A DNA stretch of 58,672 nt from Rheinheimera sediminis (GTDB lineage: Bacteria > Pseudomonadota > Gammaproteobacteria > Enterobacterales > Alteromonadaceae), in NCBI RefSeq assembly GCF_004005375.1, contig NZ_RZUF01000019.1:45599-104270 (forward strand). The letters are read 5' to 3'. The translations under genes and the position numbers were made by a program. Of this stretch, positions 34,694-42,335 are shown one piece after another; the first letter of the stretch is position 1, and the number at the start of each line of letters is the position of its first letter. Below the pieces are notes generated by a model that saw only the letters and a program-made list of their open reading frames with translations, searched no databases and was not told the origin of the DNA.

Positions 34694-35818
34694 GTGGCCA
34701 GTCTGTTTCGTTTAGGTTTAATTATCAATCCTGTAGCCGGAGTAGGTGGTGCTGTTGCACTGAAAGGCAGTGATGGCGTGGTGGAACAGGCTTTAGCTTT
34801 AGGTGCTGTGCCTCAGGCGCAAAATAAAACCGCTTTGGCCTTAGATCAGTTGTTGCCTCTGAAAGAACAGATACAAATACTGACGGTTGCTGGTGCTATG
34901 GGCGCTGATTTATTAGCATCTTTAGGCTTTCACTTTCAGATTTGTTACACACCAGAATCCAGCCACACCTCTGCAGACGATACAGAACAAGCTGCTACTG
35001 CCATCGCAGAACAGGGCGTGGATTTATTGTTATTTGCCGGTGGTGATGGCACAGCACGGAATATCTGTGCTGCTGTTGGTGAACGCGCTACTGTGCTTGG
35101 TGTGCCAGCAGGCTGTAAAATTCATTCCGGCGTTTATGCCATTAGCCCATTGGCAGCTGGCAAAGTCATAGCTCAATTGGTTAAAGGCGAGTTAGTCACT
35201 TTAACCGAAGCTGCTGTGATGGATATAGACGAAACGGCCTTCCGTCAGGGCATAGTGCGCGCTAAACGTTTTGGCGAAATGCGTATTCCAGCCGAGCTGC
35301 GTTATATCCAAAGTGTGAAAAATGGCGGTAAAGAAGCAGAAGAGCTGGTTTTGGATGATTTAGCAGCCTATATAGCCAGCACCATGGACGATGACGTGCG
35401 TTATGTGATGGGCTCAGGCTCCACTGTCGCCGCCGTAATGAAAGAATTAGGTTTGCCCAATACCTTATTAGGCGTTGATGTGGTTGAAAATGGTCAACTG
35501 ATTGCCTCCGATGTCACAGCCACAGAGTTGCTGGAGCTGGTGCAGGATTATCCAAGCAAGCTGGTGATCACCTTAATTGGCGGGCAGGGTCATGTGTTTG
35601 GCCGCGGTAATCAGCAATTAAGTCCTGCTGTTATTCGCGCAGTGGGCCGCGCTAATATTTGTTTAGTCGCCACTAAAACTAAACTACAGCAACTCGAAGG
35701 CCGGCCTTTATTAGCCGATACCGGTGATGCAAATCTTGATCAGCAATTACAGGGCCTGATCCCTGTGCTGGTTGGTTACAACGATTATGTGATGTACAGA
35801 CTAGGTCTGGAGGAGTGA
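34694..35818 (+). CDS. ATP-NAD kinase family protein (COG3199)
   Basis: A 374-residue protein with the NAD/diacylglycerol kinase fold. The N-terminal LGLIINPVAGVGG and the phosphate loop FAGGDGTARNI (GGDGT) are the family signatures. It is distinct from the housekeeping NAD kinase and is longer; COG3199 members are poorly characterised, some linked to acetoin or NAD(P) metabolism. I start it at the GTG at 34694, with GAGGG 4-5 nt upstream; the in-frame ATG at 34661 overlaps a TACAAT -10-like box (34656-34661). It is followed by yfcL after a stop that nearly touches the next start, so the two are coupled. Confidence 0.8.
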   Translation: MASLFRLGLIINPVAGVGGAVALKGSDGVVEQALALGAVPQAQNKTALALDQLLPLKEQIQILTVAGAMGADLLASLGFHFQICYTPESSHTSADDTEQAATAIAEQGVDLLLFAGGDGTARNICAAVGERATVLGVPAGCKIHSGVYAISPLAAGKVIAQLVKGELVTLTEAAVMDIDETAFRQGIVRAKRFGEMRIPAELRYIQSVKNGGKEAEELVLDDLAAYIASTMDDDVRYVMGSGSTVAAVMKELGLPNTLLGVDVVENGQLIASDVTATELLELVQDYPSKLVITLIGGQGHVFGRGNQQLSPAVIRAVGRANICLVATKTKLQQLEGRPLLADTGDANLDQQLQGLIPVLVGYNDYVMYRLGLEE

Positions 35819-35820
35819 AA

Positions 35821-36099
35821 ATGCAGGACGTTCAGGCCTATATTCAGCAGGTTGCCCAGTTTTTAGATGCAATGGTGCAAAAAGCCAGTGATGATGAATT
35901 GTTTGCCGGTGGTTATTTACGTGGCCACTTTGATTTAGCCGTGGGGCGTTTAGAGCTTACTGAACAGCACTTTGATCGGGCTGAACTTGCTGATTCTGTG
36001 CAACAGAGCCTTGATTCAGCTATTGACGGTGGTGAGCTGACTGAACAGGACCAAAGCCTGGTTTTAGGTTTATGGCAGCAGCTACAACAACTTTCGTGA
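35821..36099 (+). CDS. yfcL: YfcL family protein
   Basis: A 92-residue acidic, helical protein. The segment QKASDDELFAGGYLRGH and the overall length match E. coli YfcL. Function unknown. In E. coli it lies near aroC, and the same neighbourhood is kept here. The ATG at 35821 has GGAGG 8 nt upstream; a GTG two codons earlier is too close. It follows the ATP-NAD kinase family stop by 2 nt. An 8-bp inverted repeat ATCTGATG/CATCAGAT (36099-36117) begins at the last base of its stop codon. Confidence 0.85.
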   Translation: MQDVQAYIQQVAQFLDAMVQKASDDELFAGGYLRGHFDLAVGRLELTEQHFDRAELADSVQQSLDSAIDGGELTEQDQSLVLGLWQQLQQLS

Positions 36100-36186
36100 T
36101 CTGATGTTGCATCAGATTGAAACTGAAGCCGAATTTGATTTGCGCTTCTACAACGCGCTTCATGCGCCAAACTACAAGTGAACTTT

Positions 36187-36807
36187 ATGTCTACTAAATT
36201 TACCAGCTTAGAGCAACACGCCAGTTATGGCATAGGCCTGCAAATGGGTCAGCAACTTGCTGACAACCCTTTTGACGGTTTGGATATTCTGGCGGTAGCC
36301 GCAGGTTTAGCTGCTGCTTTCCAGGGTGACGAGCCAGAAGTATCTGAACAGCAAATTGGTGCTGCGTTCCAGGTGATCAGCCAGCGTATGCAGGAACAAC
36401 AGGAAGAACAAGCCAAAGCTTTAGCTGGCGCTGGTGAAGCTTTCCTGGCTGAAAATGCGAAAAAACCAGGCGTGACTGTGACTGAGTCGGGTTTACAATA
36501 CGAAGTATTAGTACAAGGTGATGGCGAGAAACCAACCAAAGCTTCTACAGTGCGTACGCACTACCACGGCACTTTGATTGACGGTACTGTGTTTGACAGC
36601 TCGTATGACCGTGGTCAGCCTGCTGAATTCCCTGTTTCTGGCGTGATCGCCGGCTGGACTGAAGCGCTGCAACTGATGCCAGTTGGTACCAAGTTACGTT
36701 TAACTATCCCACACAACCTGGCTTACGGTGAGCGTGGCGCTGGTGGCAAAATTGCGCCATTCAGTACTTTAGTCTTTGATGTAGAGCTGTTAGCTATCAT
36801 CGGCTAA
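36187..36807 (+). CDS. fklB: FKBP-type peptidyl-prolyl isomerase FklB (FKBP22)
   Basis: A 206-residue cytoplasmic FKBP22. An N-terminal dimerisation domain (about 1-90, QHASYGIGLQMGQQL) is joined by a long helix to the C-terminal FKBP domain (about 105-205) with VRTHYHGTLIDGTVFDSS and the PAEFPVSGVIAGWTEALQLM active-site strand. It catalyses prolyl cis-trans isomerisation and has chaperone activity. It aligns end to end with E. coli FklB, of identical length when started at the ATG at 36187; an in-frame GTG at 36178 is an alternative. A shared bidirectional terminator follows. Confidence 0.92.
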   Translation: MSTKFTSLEQHASYGIGLQMGQQLADNPFDGLDILAVAAGLAAAFQGDEPEVSEQQIGAAFQVISQRMQEQQEEQAKALAGAGEAFLAENAKKPGVTVTESGLQYEVLVQGDGEKPTKASTVRTHYHGTLIDGTVFDSSYDRGQPAEFPVSGVIAGWTEALQLMPVGTKLRLTIPHNLAYGERGAGGKIAPFSTLVFDVELLAIIG

Positions 36808-36821
36808 TAGCGTGTTTTATA

Positions 36822-36849
36822 AAAAAAGGAGCCTTTTGGCTCCTTTTTT
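36822..36849. terminator. Bidirectional terminator between fklB and dsbB
   Basis: A 12-bp stem AAAAAAGGAGCC/GGCTCCTTTTTT with a TTTT loop. The A-run on the left and T-run on the right give a U-tract in both directions. 14 bp after the fklB stop and 12 bp beyond the dsbB stop. Confidence 0.92.
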
Positions 36850-36860
36850 AGATGTTGAAT

Positions 36861-37394
36861 TTAGTCGTATGGATTGTATTTTTGCTTCTTAAACTGGCTG
36901 AAAATTAACATCAGTGACAGTAGCGTATAAACTACAAAAATGACACGAGTCCAGACTGGCATGGAGAGATCCATAAAACGCCAGGCTATATCACCACACA
37001 TACCTGTTGGATTAAAAACTTCCGGAAACCATTTATCTAAAGGTAAACCCAGCGGGAATTCAGGAAACAAGCTGCAGGTATATAAACCGCCAGATTGCAC
37101 TAGCTCTTCTACGCCTACGTGTTCGTGGGTAATGATAAAACCCCAAATCGAACTCGCACTAAAAGTGAATAAAGCTATCCAGCGTAATAAACCATTGGTC
37201 GGTGAAATTAACGCGATCAGGGCTGCGAAAATAACACCTGTCAATGCTGCTCTGGCATAAACACATAACATGCAAGGCTGTAAATTCATTTGATATTGAA
37301 AGTACAACGCCAGACCTAACAACACTGTGGCTGACAGAGCTAAAACGAGCCATGCCGATCGTTGTTTTGACCATTTTGCCAGACTGGATAACAT
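36861..37394 (-). CDS. dsbB: Disulfide bond formation protein DsbB
   Basis: A 177-residue inner-membrane protein with four membrane segments that re-oxidises periplasmic DsbA and passes electrons to quinone. Both redox pairs are present: Cys41/Cys44 (CMLC) in the first periplasmic loop and Cys107/Cys133 in the second, with Arg48 next to the first pair. Spacing is as in E. coli DsbB. It is divergent from fadR with a 180-bp intergenic region. No dsbA in this window. Confidence 0.95.
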   Translation of the reverse strand: MLSSLAKWSKQRSAWLVLALSATVLLGLALYFQYQMNLQPCMLCVYARAALTGVIFAALIALISPTNGLLRWIALFTFSASSIWGFIITHEHVGVEELVQSGGLYTCSLFPEFPLGLPLDKWFPEVFNPTGMCGDIAWRFMDLSMPVWTRVIFVVYTLLSLMLIFSQFKKQKYNPYD

Positions 37395-37501
37395 TCGGAT
37401 CCCTTTGTTTGATAAAACAAAACTATAAGTTGCTCAATCTAAGGTAAAAACAGCCGAAAGACAACCCACAGCGCGCTGAACAGCTATTTTTAATCCATAG
37501 C

Positions 37502-37529
37502 TTGTTAACTGCTTTGTCTCTGGTACAAT
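37502..37529 (+). promoter_or_regulatory. Candidate promoter of fadR
   Basis: TTGTTA (37502-37507), 16-nt spacer, TACAAT (37524-37529) preceded by TGG as an extended -10. It is 48 bp ahead of the fadR start. The fadIJ upstream region holds a similar CTCTGGTTACAATC string. Confidence 0.55.
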
Positions 37530-37576
37530 CAGTGCCATTTATCTGACATTATAATAATGACAACGGGCTCATCCGC

Positions 37577-38296
37577 ATGACTATGAATTTAATTAAAGCG
37601 CAAAGCCCAGCTGGTTTTGCTGAAGAATATATCGTTGAATCTATCTGGAATGGTAAATTTGCGCCGGGCTCCATTCTGCCAGCTGAACGTGAACTGTCAG
37701 AGCTGATCGGCGTCACCCGCACGACCCTACGCGAAGTATTGCAGCGTTTAGCTCGTGATGGCTGGTTGACTATCCAACACGGTAAACCAACAAAGGTTAA
37801 TAATTTCTGGGAAACCTCAGGCTTAAATATTCTCGAAACGCTGGCGCGTTTAGATGAAGAACGTATGCCTGAGTTGGTGGATGAGTTGTTATCTGCCCGC
37901 ACTAACATCAGTGCAATTTATATTCGTGGTGCTATTAAAACCCATAAAGATCAGGTCATAGCTTCGTTCGCCGGCGCAGAAGATTTAGCAGACACGGCTG
38001 AAGCTTTTGCTAGTTTTGATTACAACCTGAATCATGAAATGGCGTTGCATTCCTCCAATCGCATTTATGTGCTGATTTTAAATGGCTTCCGTGGTCTGTA
38101 TAACAAAATCGCTCGGTTTTACTTTTCATCTTCTGAAGCCCGCGAGCTGGCTCGTCAGTATTACAGCCAGTTAAAGCAGTATGCAGAAGCAGGTAAACAT
38201 GACGAAGTGGTGTTTGCGGTACGTAAGTACGGTAAAGAAAGTGGAAAAATCTGGGCTGGTTTACGCTCACAGATTCCAAAAGATTTAATCGAGTAG
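37577..38296 (+). CDS. fadR: Fatty acid metabolism regulator FadR
   Basis: A 239-residue GntR-family regulator that represses fatty-acid degradation genes and activates unsaturated fatty-acid synthesis, released by long-chain acyl-CoA. The N-terminal winged helix is nearly identical to E. coli FadR ([20 protein letters not shown] and [20 protein letters not shown]), so it should recognise the same GGTCnGACC operator core. The C-terminal acyl-CoA-binding helical domain is more divergent. The start is ATG 37577 or 37583; neither has a strong ribosome site. A terminator follows, then repeat copy B. Confidence 0.95.
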   Translation: MTMNLIKAQSPAGFAEEYIVESIWNGKFAPGSILPAERELSELIGVTRTTLREVLQRLARDGWLTIQHGKPTKVNNFWETSGLNILETLARLDEERMPELVDELLSARTNISAIYIRGAIKTHKDQVIASFAGAEDLADTAEAFASFDYNLNHEMALHSSNRIYVLILNGFRGLYNKIARFYFSSSEARELARQYYSQLKQYAEAGKHDEVVFAVRKYGKESGKIWAGLRSQIPKDLIE

Positions 38297-38302
38297 TCAG
38301 AC

Positions 38303-38324
38303 ACCGCCGAAAGGCGGTTTTTTT
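38303..38324 (+). terminator. Terminator of fadR
   Basis: Stem ACCGCC/GGCGGT with a GAAA tetraloop and TTTTTT tract, 7 bp after the fadR stop. Confidence 0.93.
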
Positions 38325-38326
38325 GT

Positions 38327-38445
38327 GCCTTCGTACTTGCAGCCGCAGCGTTGTTGACTGCGCGCCCGAGCCCAAGTCACATAGTGGACTATGCTCCTTG
38401 GGACTCGATTGCTTGTCGCCTTGCTGCAACAGCAATTACTTTGGC
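38327..38445. repeat. Dispersed palindromic repeat, copy B
   Basis: Counterpart of 17924-18043. It starts CCTTCGTACTTGCAGCCGC, has the shared core GTCACATAG...ACTATGCTCC, and ends CAATTACTTTGGC. The centre forms nested dyads: CGAG-CCCAAG-tca-CATAGT-gg-ACTATG...CTTGGG-a-CTCG. It abuts the fadR terminator and lies before the desulfurase promoter. Any coding frame read through it is accidental. Confidence 0.75.
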
Positions 38446-38481
38446 AAAATTATCCTTTAAGCTGTACTTACCTTGATCACC

Positions 38482-38542
38482 TTGTCACAGCTGTTGGGGC
38501 TGGTTATTATATTGCCATATATAATATAACCTTTAGTTATAT
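38482..38542 (+). promoter_or_regulatory. Desulfurase-fusion promoter with two overlapping AT-rich palindromes
   Basis: TTGTCA (38482-38487), 17-nt spacer, TATTAT (38505-38510). Downstream are two inverted repeats: ATTATAT-TGCCAT-ATATAAT (38506-38525) and ATATAAC-CTTTA-GTTATAT (38524-38542). A perfect TATAAT also occurs at 38520-38525. The palindromes cover the -10 and the region to just before the start codon, as repressor operators do. The regulator is not identified; an ArsR-type (BigR-like) repressor is a guess from the persulfide function. Confidence 0.55.
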
Positions 38543-38552
38543 GGGGCGAACC

Positions 38553-40799
38553 ATGCAAAAGCCTGTTACCCGGCCACAAGAAATTTATCTGGATAATAAT
38601 GCAACGACTCCTGTACTGGCTTGCGCTGCGGCTGCGGTGCAACATACGATGCAGCAGTGTTTTGGCAATCCAAGCAGTAGCCACAGTACTGGTATTAAAG
38701 CCAAAGTCGAGCTAGAAAGCACCAGGCAACTGGCACGCCAGCTGATTGGAGCCGGTTCCGGCGAGATCGTCTTTACCTCTGGAGCTACCGAAGGTATTCA
38801 AAGTTCTATTTTCTCTGCCTTGTTGCATGCCCGCATGTCGGGAAAAACAGGGCCTGCTTACAGCTTGCTGTACGGTGCCACAGAACACAAAGCTGTACCT
38901 CAAAGTCTTGAACACTGGAATCATGTATTGCAGCTTGGGGCGACTATTAAAGCTATTCCTGTCGATCAACATGGCCTTTTGAGTTTTGATTTTATCCAAC
39001 AAGAATTGCCCAATACTCTACTGATTTGCACTATGGCCGCTAATAATGAGACAGGTGTAAAGCAGGACTTGACCGCGTTACAGCAGCTTATCCGTAGTAT
39101 TGCCCCGCACGTGTTATGGATGGTGGACTGTGTGCAGGCGCTTGGAAAAATGCCCTTACAGCTGGAACAAATGACCATAGACTACGCGCCTTTTAGTGGT
39201 CATAAACTCTATGCCCCTAAAGGTATTGGCTTTTTGTATGTTCGTAAAGGAACGCCTTATCAGCCGCTCTTAGCTGGAGGCGGGCAGGAGAGTGGTTTAC
39301 GTTCTGGTACTGAAAACTTGCCAGGTATTGCAGCATTGCAGGCGATATTTCAGCAGTTGAAATTAAAAGAGGGCTCGGTTTTTCAGCCAGATCAGCAGTT
39401 GTGGAGCTATCGTGATCAACTGTTGTCTGCGTTGCGTCAGGTCTTTCCTGATTTAGTTCTGAATAGCGACCAACCTTATATAGTGCCTACCACTATCAAC
39501 TTCTCTGTACCAGGTTTTGCCAGCAAAGATATTATGGATTTATTTGATGCCGCGGGCATTCGAGTCAGTTCAGGTTCTGCTTGTAGCTCCAAAATTCCGA
39601 CCAGTTTTGTACTCAATGCGATGGGTTTACCACTCTGGCGTAGTCAGGGGGCTATTAGGCTATCCTTTGGTCCTGCGATGACGCCACAGGAATGTCAGCA
39701 AGCATGTAGCGCTATTCTGGCATTAAAAGCCGTGGTGAATTCCTGTTGTTTAGTATTAAGTGATGCCAGTAGCACAGAACTTCAGCCTTTAGCAGGCTTA
39801 GTGCAGTTAAAACACGAAGATTTATGCAGCTATTTGCTGGTGTCAGCAGAGACCTCAGAAGTTATTATCATCGATGCCGTGTTGCCACTGGCTAGCCGCA
39901 TTGCACTTTTAGTGCAGGGGCATCAGTTAAAAGTAAGGGCTATTCTTGATACGCATCAACATAAAGATCACCCTTCAGCACGGCCTGAGCTGGTCACTTT
40001 GTTAGTGGATTTACTGCACTCTGCAAATACCAACAGCCTTGGCTGGCCTTTAGACGAAACCAGCCTGAAAATGGGGCCTTATCAGTTGAACGCTGTGGCT
40101 ACTCCTGGTCATAGTCCTGAAGCTGTGACTATTTTGGTACGGCAGCATCAGCAACAAAAATTTGCTTTTGTTGGTGATTTTATTCTGCCGGGAGGCACTG
40201 GACGGCTGGACTTACCGGGTGGAGACAGTCAGGCGTTTCGCCAGAGTTTACGAGCTTTGGAGCTGCAACTAGAGGCTCAAACCTTATTGGTCTCCAGCCA
40301 TGACTATGCTCAGCGGTTTTTCACCCGTTGGGATCTGATGCTGCAAGAGCAACCTGTATTGCAACAGATCCTCAGAACCGAAGATACGCCTGAGCAGTGG
40401 CTAAGTGAATTGCAGCGTCAAAACGACTGGCTGCAACAGCAATCAGGGCATTTTTGTGGCGTGGTCGAGGTTTGTGCATCTGATGCCACTGCTGTGATTG
40501 ATAAACATCAGATCGCAGCGTTAATACAGCAGTATCCTGATTTGCAAATATGGGATGTGCGTGAACCTCACGAGCAGGCTGCTGGCGCTTTGTCAGTGTA
40601 CTTGCCTGACTTGGTTTCTAAAGACGTTCCTTTGTCTTCATTAGTGCAACGGGTCGCTGAGCACCATACAAAAACACCAGGACCAGTGCTACTAGTATGT
40701 CGTTCTGGTAATCGTAGTTTATTAGCTGCAAAAGTGTTGAACAGAGCTGGGTTTGAACTCGTGTTTAATTTAAAAGGTGGGGTAGCGCTTTTAGCCTGA
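38553..40799 (+). CDS. Cysteine desulfurase / ETHE1-like persulfide dioxygenase / rhodanese fusion
   Basis: A 748-residue three-domain enzyme. Residues about 9-395 are an IscS/NifS-type cysteine desulfurase: PLP-stacking His112 (TEHKAV), PLP lysine Lys218 (SGHK), catalytic Cys344 (SSGSACSS). Residues about 400-640 are a metallo-beta-lactamase fold of ETHE1 type: HxHxDH at 468-473, His520, Asp542 followed by the GTGRLDLPGGD signature, and His583. Residues about 650-748 are a rhodanese with Cys716 in CRSGNRS. All active residues are present. Likely chemistry: sulfur is taken from cysteine as persulfide, oxidised to sulfite or transferred (inference). The start ATG at 38553 lies just after the operator palindromes; a more upstream start would run through repeat B. 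Confidence 0.88.
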   Translation: MQKPVTRPQEIYLDNNATTPVLACAAAAVQHTMQQCFGNPSSSHSTGIKAKVELESTRQLARQLIGAGSGEIVFTSGATEGIQSSIFSALLHARMSGKTGPAYSLLYGATEHKAVPQSLEHWNHVLQLGATIKAIPVDQHGLLSFDFIQQELPNTLLICTMAANNETGVKQDLTALQQLIRSIAPHVLWMVDCVQALGKMPLQLEQMTIDYAPFSGHKLYAPKGIGFLYVRKGTPYQPLLAGGGQESGLRSGTENLPGIAALQAIFQQLKLKEGSVFQPDQQLWSYRDQLLSALRQVFPDLVLNSDQPYIVPTTINFSVPGFASKDIMDLFDAAGIRVSSGSACSSKIPTSFVLNAMGLPLWRSQGAIRLSFGPAMTPQECQQACSAILALKAVVNSCCLVLSDASSTELQPLAGLVQLKHEDLCSYLLVSAETSEVIIIDAVLPLASRIALLVQGHQLKVRAILDTHQHKDHPSARPELVTLLVDLLHSANTNSLGWPLDETSLKMGPYQLNAVATPGHSPEAVTILVRQHQQQKFAFVGDFILPGGTGRLDLPGGDSQAFRQSLRALELQLEAQTLLVSSHDYAQRFFTRWDLMLQEQPVLQQILRTEDTPEQWLSELQRQNDWLQQQSGHFCGVVEVCASDATAVIDKHQIAALIQQYPDLQIWDVREPHEQAAGALSVYLPDLVSKDVPLSSLVQRVAEHHTKTPGPVLLVCRSGNRSLLAAKVLNRAGFELVFNLKGGVALLA

Positions 40800-40827
40800 C
40801 TATCCTTAGTACTTAGTTTCGGCAGAA

Positions 40828-40856
40828 ATAGGGGCGACCATAAAGGTCGCCCCTAT
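40828..40856. terminator. Bidirectional hairpin of the GGGGCGACC family
   Basis: Perfect 12-bp stem ATAGGGGCGACC/GGTCGCCCCTAT with loop ATAAA, between convergent genes; TTTT follows 2 nt later on the plus strand. The core is shared with 52597-52617. Confidence 0.65.
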
Positions 40857-40869
40857 AGTTTTCGGCTGT

Positions 40870-41538
40870 TTAGTAAAACAGATGCTGTAGTGGGTTTAAC
40901 AAGCGTGTTAAGCCTTTTTTAAACTTCAGCGGTGCAGTTAATACCGACAGACACAAACAATCTTCACTCATAGTTCGTGGGGTATGTGTGTGGTCCGCTG
41001 TGTTAATTAATAAATCACCTTCACCATAGCAACCTGATTCGTCGTAGATTTTCCCTTTCAGTACTAAAGTTATCTCTACGCCTAAATGAGTGTGTTGTGG
41101 CACTTCACTGTCTTTGCGAATATATAGCAGAGATACGTTATGTTGGTCTTCACCTGCCAGTTTAGCTGTGCTGATACCGCCGAGATTTAGCCATTTCAGC
41201 TTGTCCTTTAGCAGTGGTCTTAGCGAAGCCGGCACTAATATTTCGCTATTTTGGATCTGCACAGCAAAAGGTTGTCTTTGTTTTTGCTGGGCTGCAGCTT
41301 CTGGTTGGGCTGTGATGAAGTCAAGCATTTGTTGCCAATCAGTTTCTGTGCTCTGAGCCTGTGGCAGAGCCGCTAACGCCACACCTGCCTCAGCTTCCAA
41401 ATCCATTTTGATGCGCTGGCAATGTGGACAGAGGTCGAGGTGAGCAGCAATAGCTACGCTTAATTCGGGCGCAAGGCTGGCTTCTATATACTGCTCGAGT
41501 AACTCTACCGATGGGTGATATTTAACTGCGTGGATCAT
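40870..41538 (-). CDS. ChrR-type zinc-binding cupin anti-sigma factor
   Basis: A 222-residue anti-sigma factor of the ChrR family. The N-terminal zinc anti-sigma domain holds His33-x3-Cys37-x2-Cys40. The C-terminal cupin (about 130-205) keeps its metal ligands His148, His150, Glu154 and His184. ChrR holds its sigma factor inactive until singlet oxygen or organic hydroperoxide acts, in Rhodobacter. The ATG at 41538 has AGAGG 6 nt upstream. It overlaps the sigma gene by 17 bp, the usual sigma/anti-sigma coupling. It converges on the desulfurase fusion. Confidence 0.88.
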   Translation of the reverse strand: MIHAVKYHPSVELLEQYIEASLAPELSVAIAAHLDLCPHCQRIKMDLEAEAGVALAALPQAQSTETDWQQMLDFITAQPEAAAQQKQRQPFAVQIQNSEILVPASLRPLLKDKLKWLNLGGISTAKLAGEDQHNVSLLYIRKDSEVPQHTHLGVEITLVLKGKIYDESGCYGEGDLLINTADHTHTPRTMSEDCLCLSVLTAPLKFKKGLTRLLNPLQHLFY

Positions 41539-42172
41539 CAATAGCCTCTCTTAATCTATCAAGCGCAAGGCGAATACGAGACTTGACTGTTCCAAGCGGA
41601 ATCGACAGTTCATCCGATACTTCCTGATGCGATTTTTCTTCTAAATAAACTTTTTCCATAACGTCACGCTGAGCTGGGGGCAGTTTAGCAAAGTGAGGCG
41701 CAACTTTTTCTGCCAATAACCACAGATCCCATTCGTTGCTGTCGGTGCCTTCTTGCTCAGGATAATCGCCATCGAAAAATAAATCGTCTGCTGACAGCTC
41801 ATCTTTCCTGCTTTGCTTTTTGCGAAGCATATCAAATCGCACGTTCCGGGCTATAGTAAAGATCCAGGTTGAAGCACAGCCGCGACTGGCATCGAATAGC
41901 CTGGCTTTTTGCCACACGTTCAGCATGGTGTCCTGCACCATCTCCATCGCCTGTTGCTCGTTACCAAACATCTTCAGGCCGAAAGCTTTCAAACGTGGCG
42001 CAAAATAACTGAACAATTGTGAATAGGCTTGTTTATCGCGGTCCACCGCTATAAAAGTTAAAGCTTGTTCCCACTGCGTATTGTCTTGTGGTTGAACTGA
42101 CATAGATCCTTGAATACTGAGCCTCTGGTAATTACCATCATCATGCCTTTGAACTGATGTTGAATCCAACAT
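41522..42172 (-). CDS. ECF sigma factor (ECF11/RpoE-ChrR type)
   Basis: A 216-residue extracytoplasmic-function sigma factor. Region 2 (about 45-110) includes FGNEQQAMEMVQDTMLNVWQ and TWIFTIARNVRFDMLR; region 4 (about 160-210) contains LPPAQRDVMEKVYLEEKSHQEVS and a helix-turn-helix with LGTVKSRIRLAL. Co-encoded ChrR indicates control by singlet oxygen or peroxide stress (established for the family). The ATG at 42172 may be the start; an internal ATG at 42103 with AAGGA upstream is a good alternative giving 193 residues. A candidate self-regulated promoter lies 40-65 bp upstream. Confidence 0.88.
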   Translation of the reverse strand: MLDSTSVQRHDDGNYQRLSIQGSMSVQPQDNTQWEQALTFIAVDRDKQAYSQLFSYFAPRLKAFGLKMFGNEQQAMEMVQDTMLNVWQKARLFDASRGCASTWIFTIARNVRFDMLRKKQSRKDELSADDLFFDGDYPEQEGTDSNEWDLWLLAEKVAPHFAKLPPAQRDVMEKVYLEEKSHQEVSDELSIPLGTVKSRIRLALDRLREAIDDPRS

Positions 42173-42212
42173 TATTCCAATCCTGCCTACATAGTTTTAA
42201 CTCGTGCTTTAA

Positions 42213-42239
42213 TTACGCTACGGCTTTGACTTTGGATTT
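42213..42239 (-). promoter_or_regulatory. Candidate ECF11 self-promoter
   Basis: On the minus strand AAATCC (42239-42234) and CGTAA (42217-42213) are 16 nt apart. This resembles the -35 TGATCC and -10 CGTAA elements described for RpoE-ChrR systems. Placed right for autoregulation; match by eye. Confidence 0.4.
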
Positions 42240-42335
42240 GTTCATAAAATAGAAGGGTTTGTCTGATTTATTCTGATTTATTGTCTAAAAAGTTAAAGTT
42301 ACTCTATGAGCATTCACTCGTTAGGAGAAACCATC

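Noticed and set aside
38391-38552. 54-codon N-terminal extension of the desulfurase fusion
   Set aside because: It would run through repeat copy B, the promoter and both operator palindromes; the PLP domain begins properly after the ATG at 38553.
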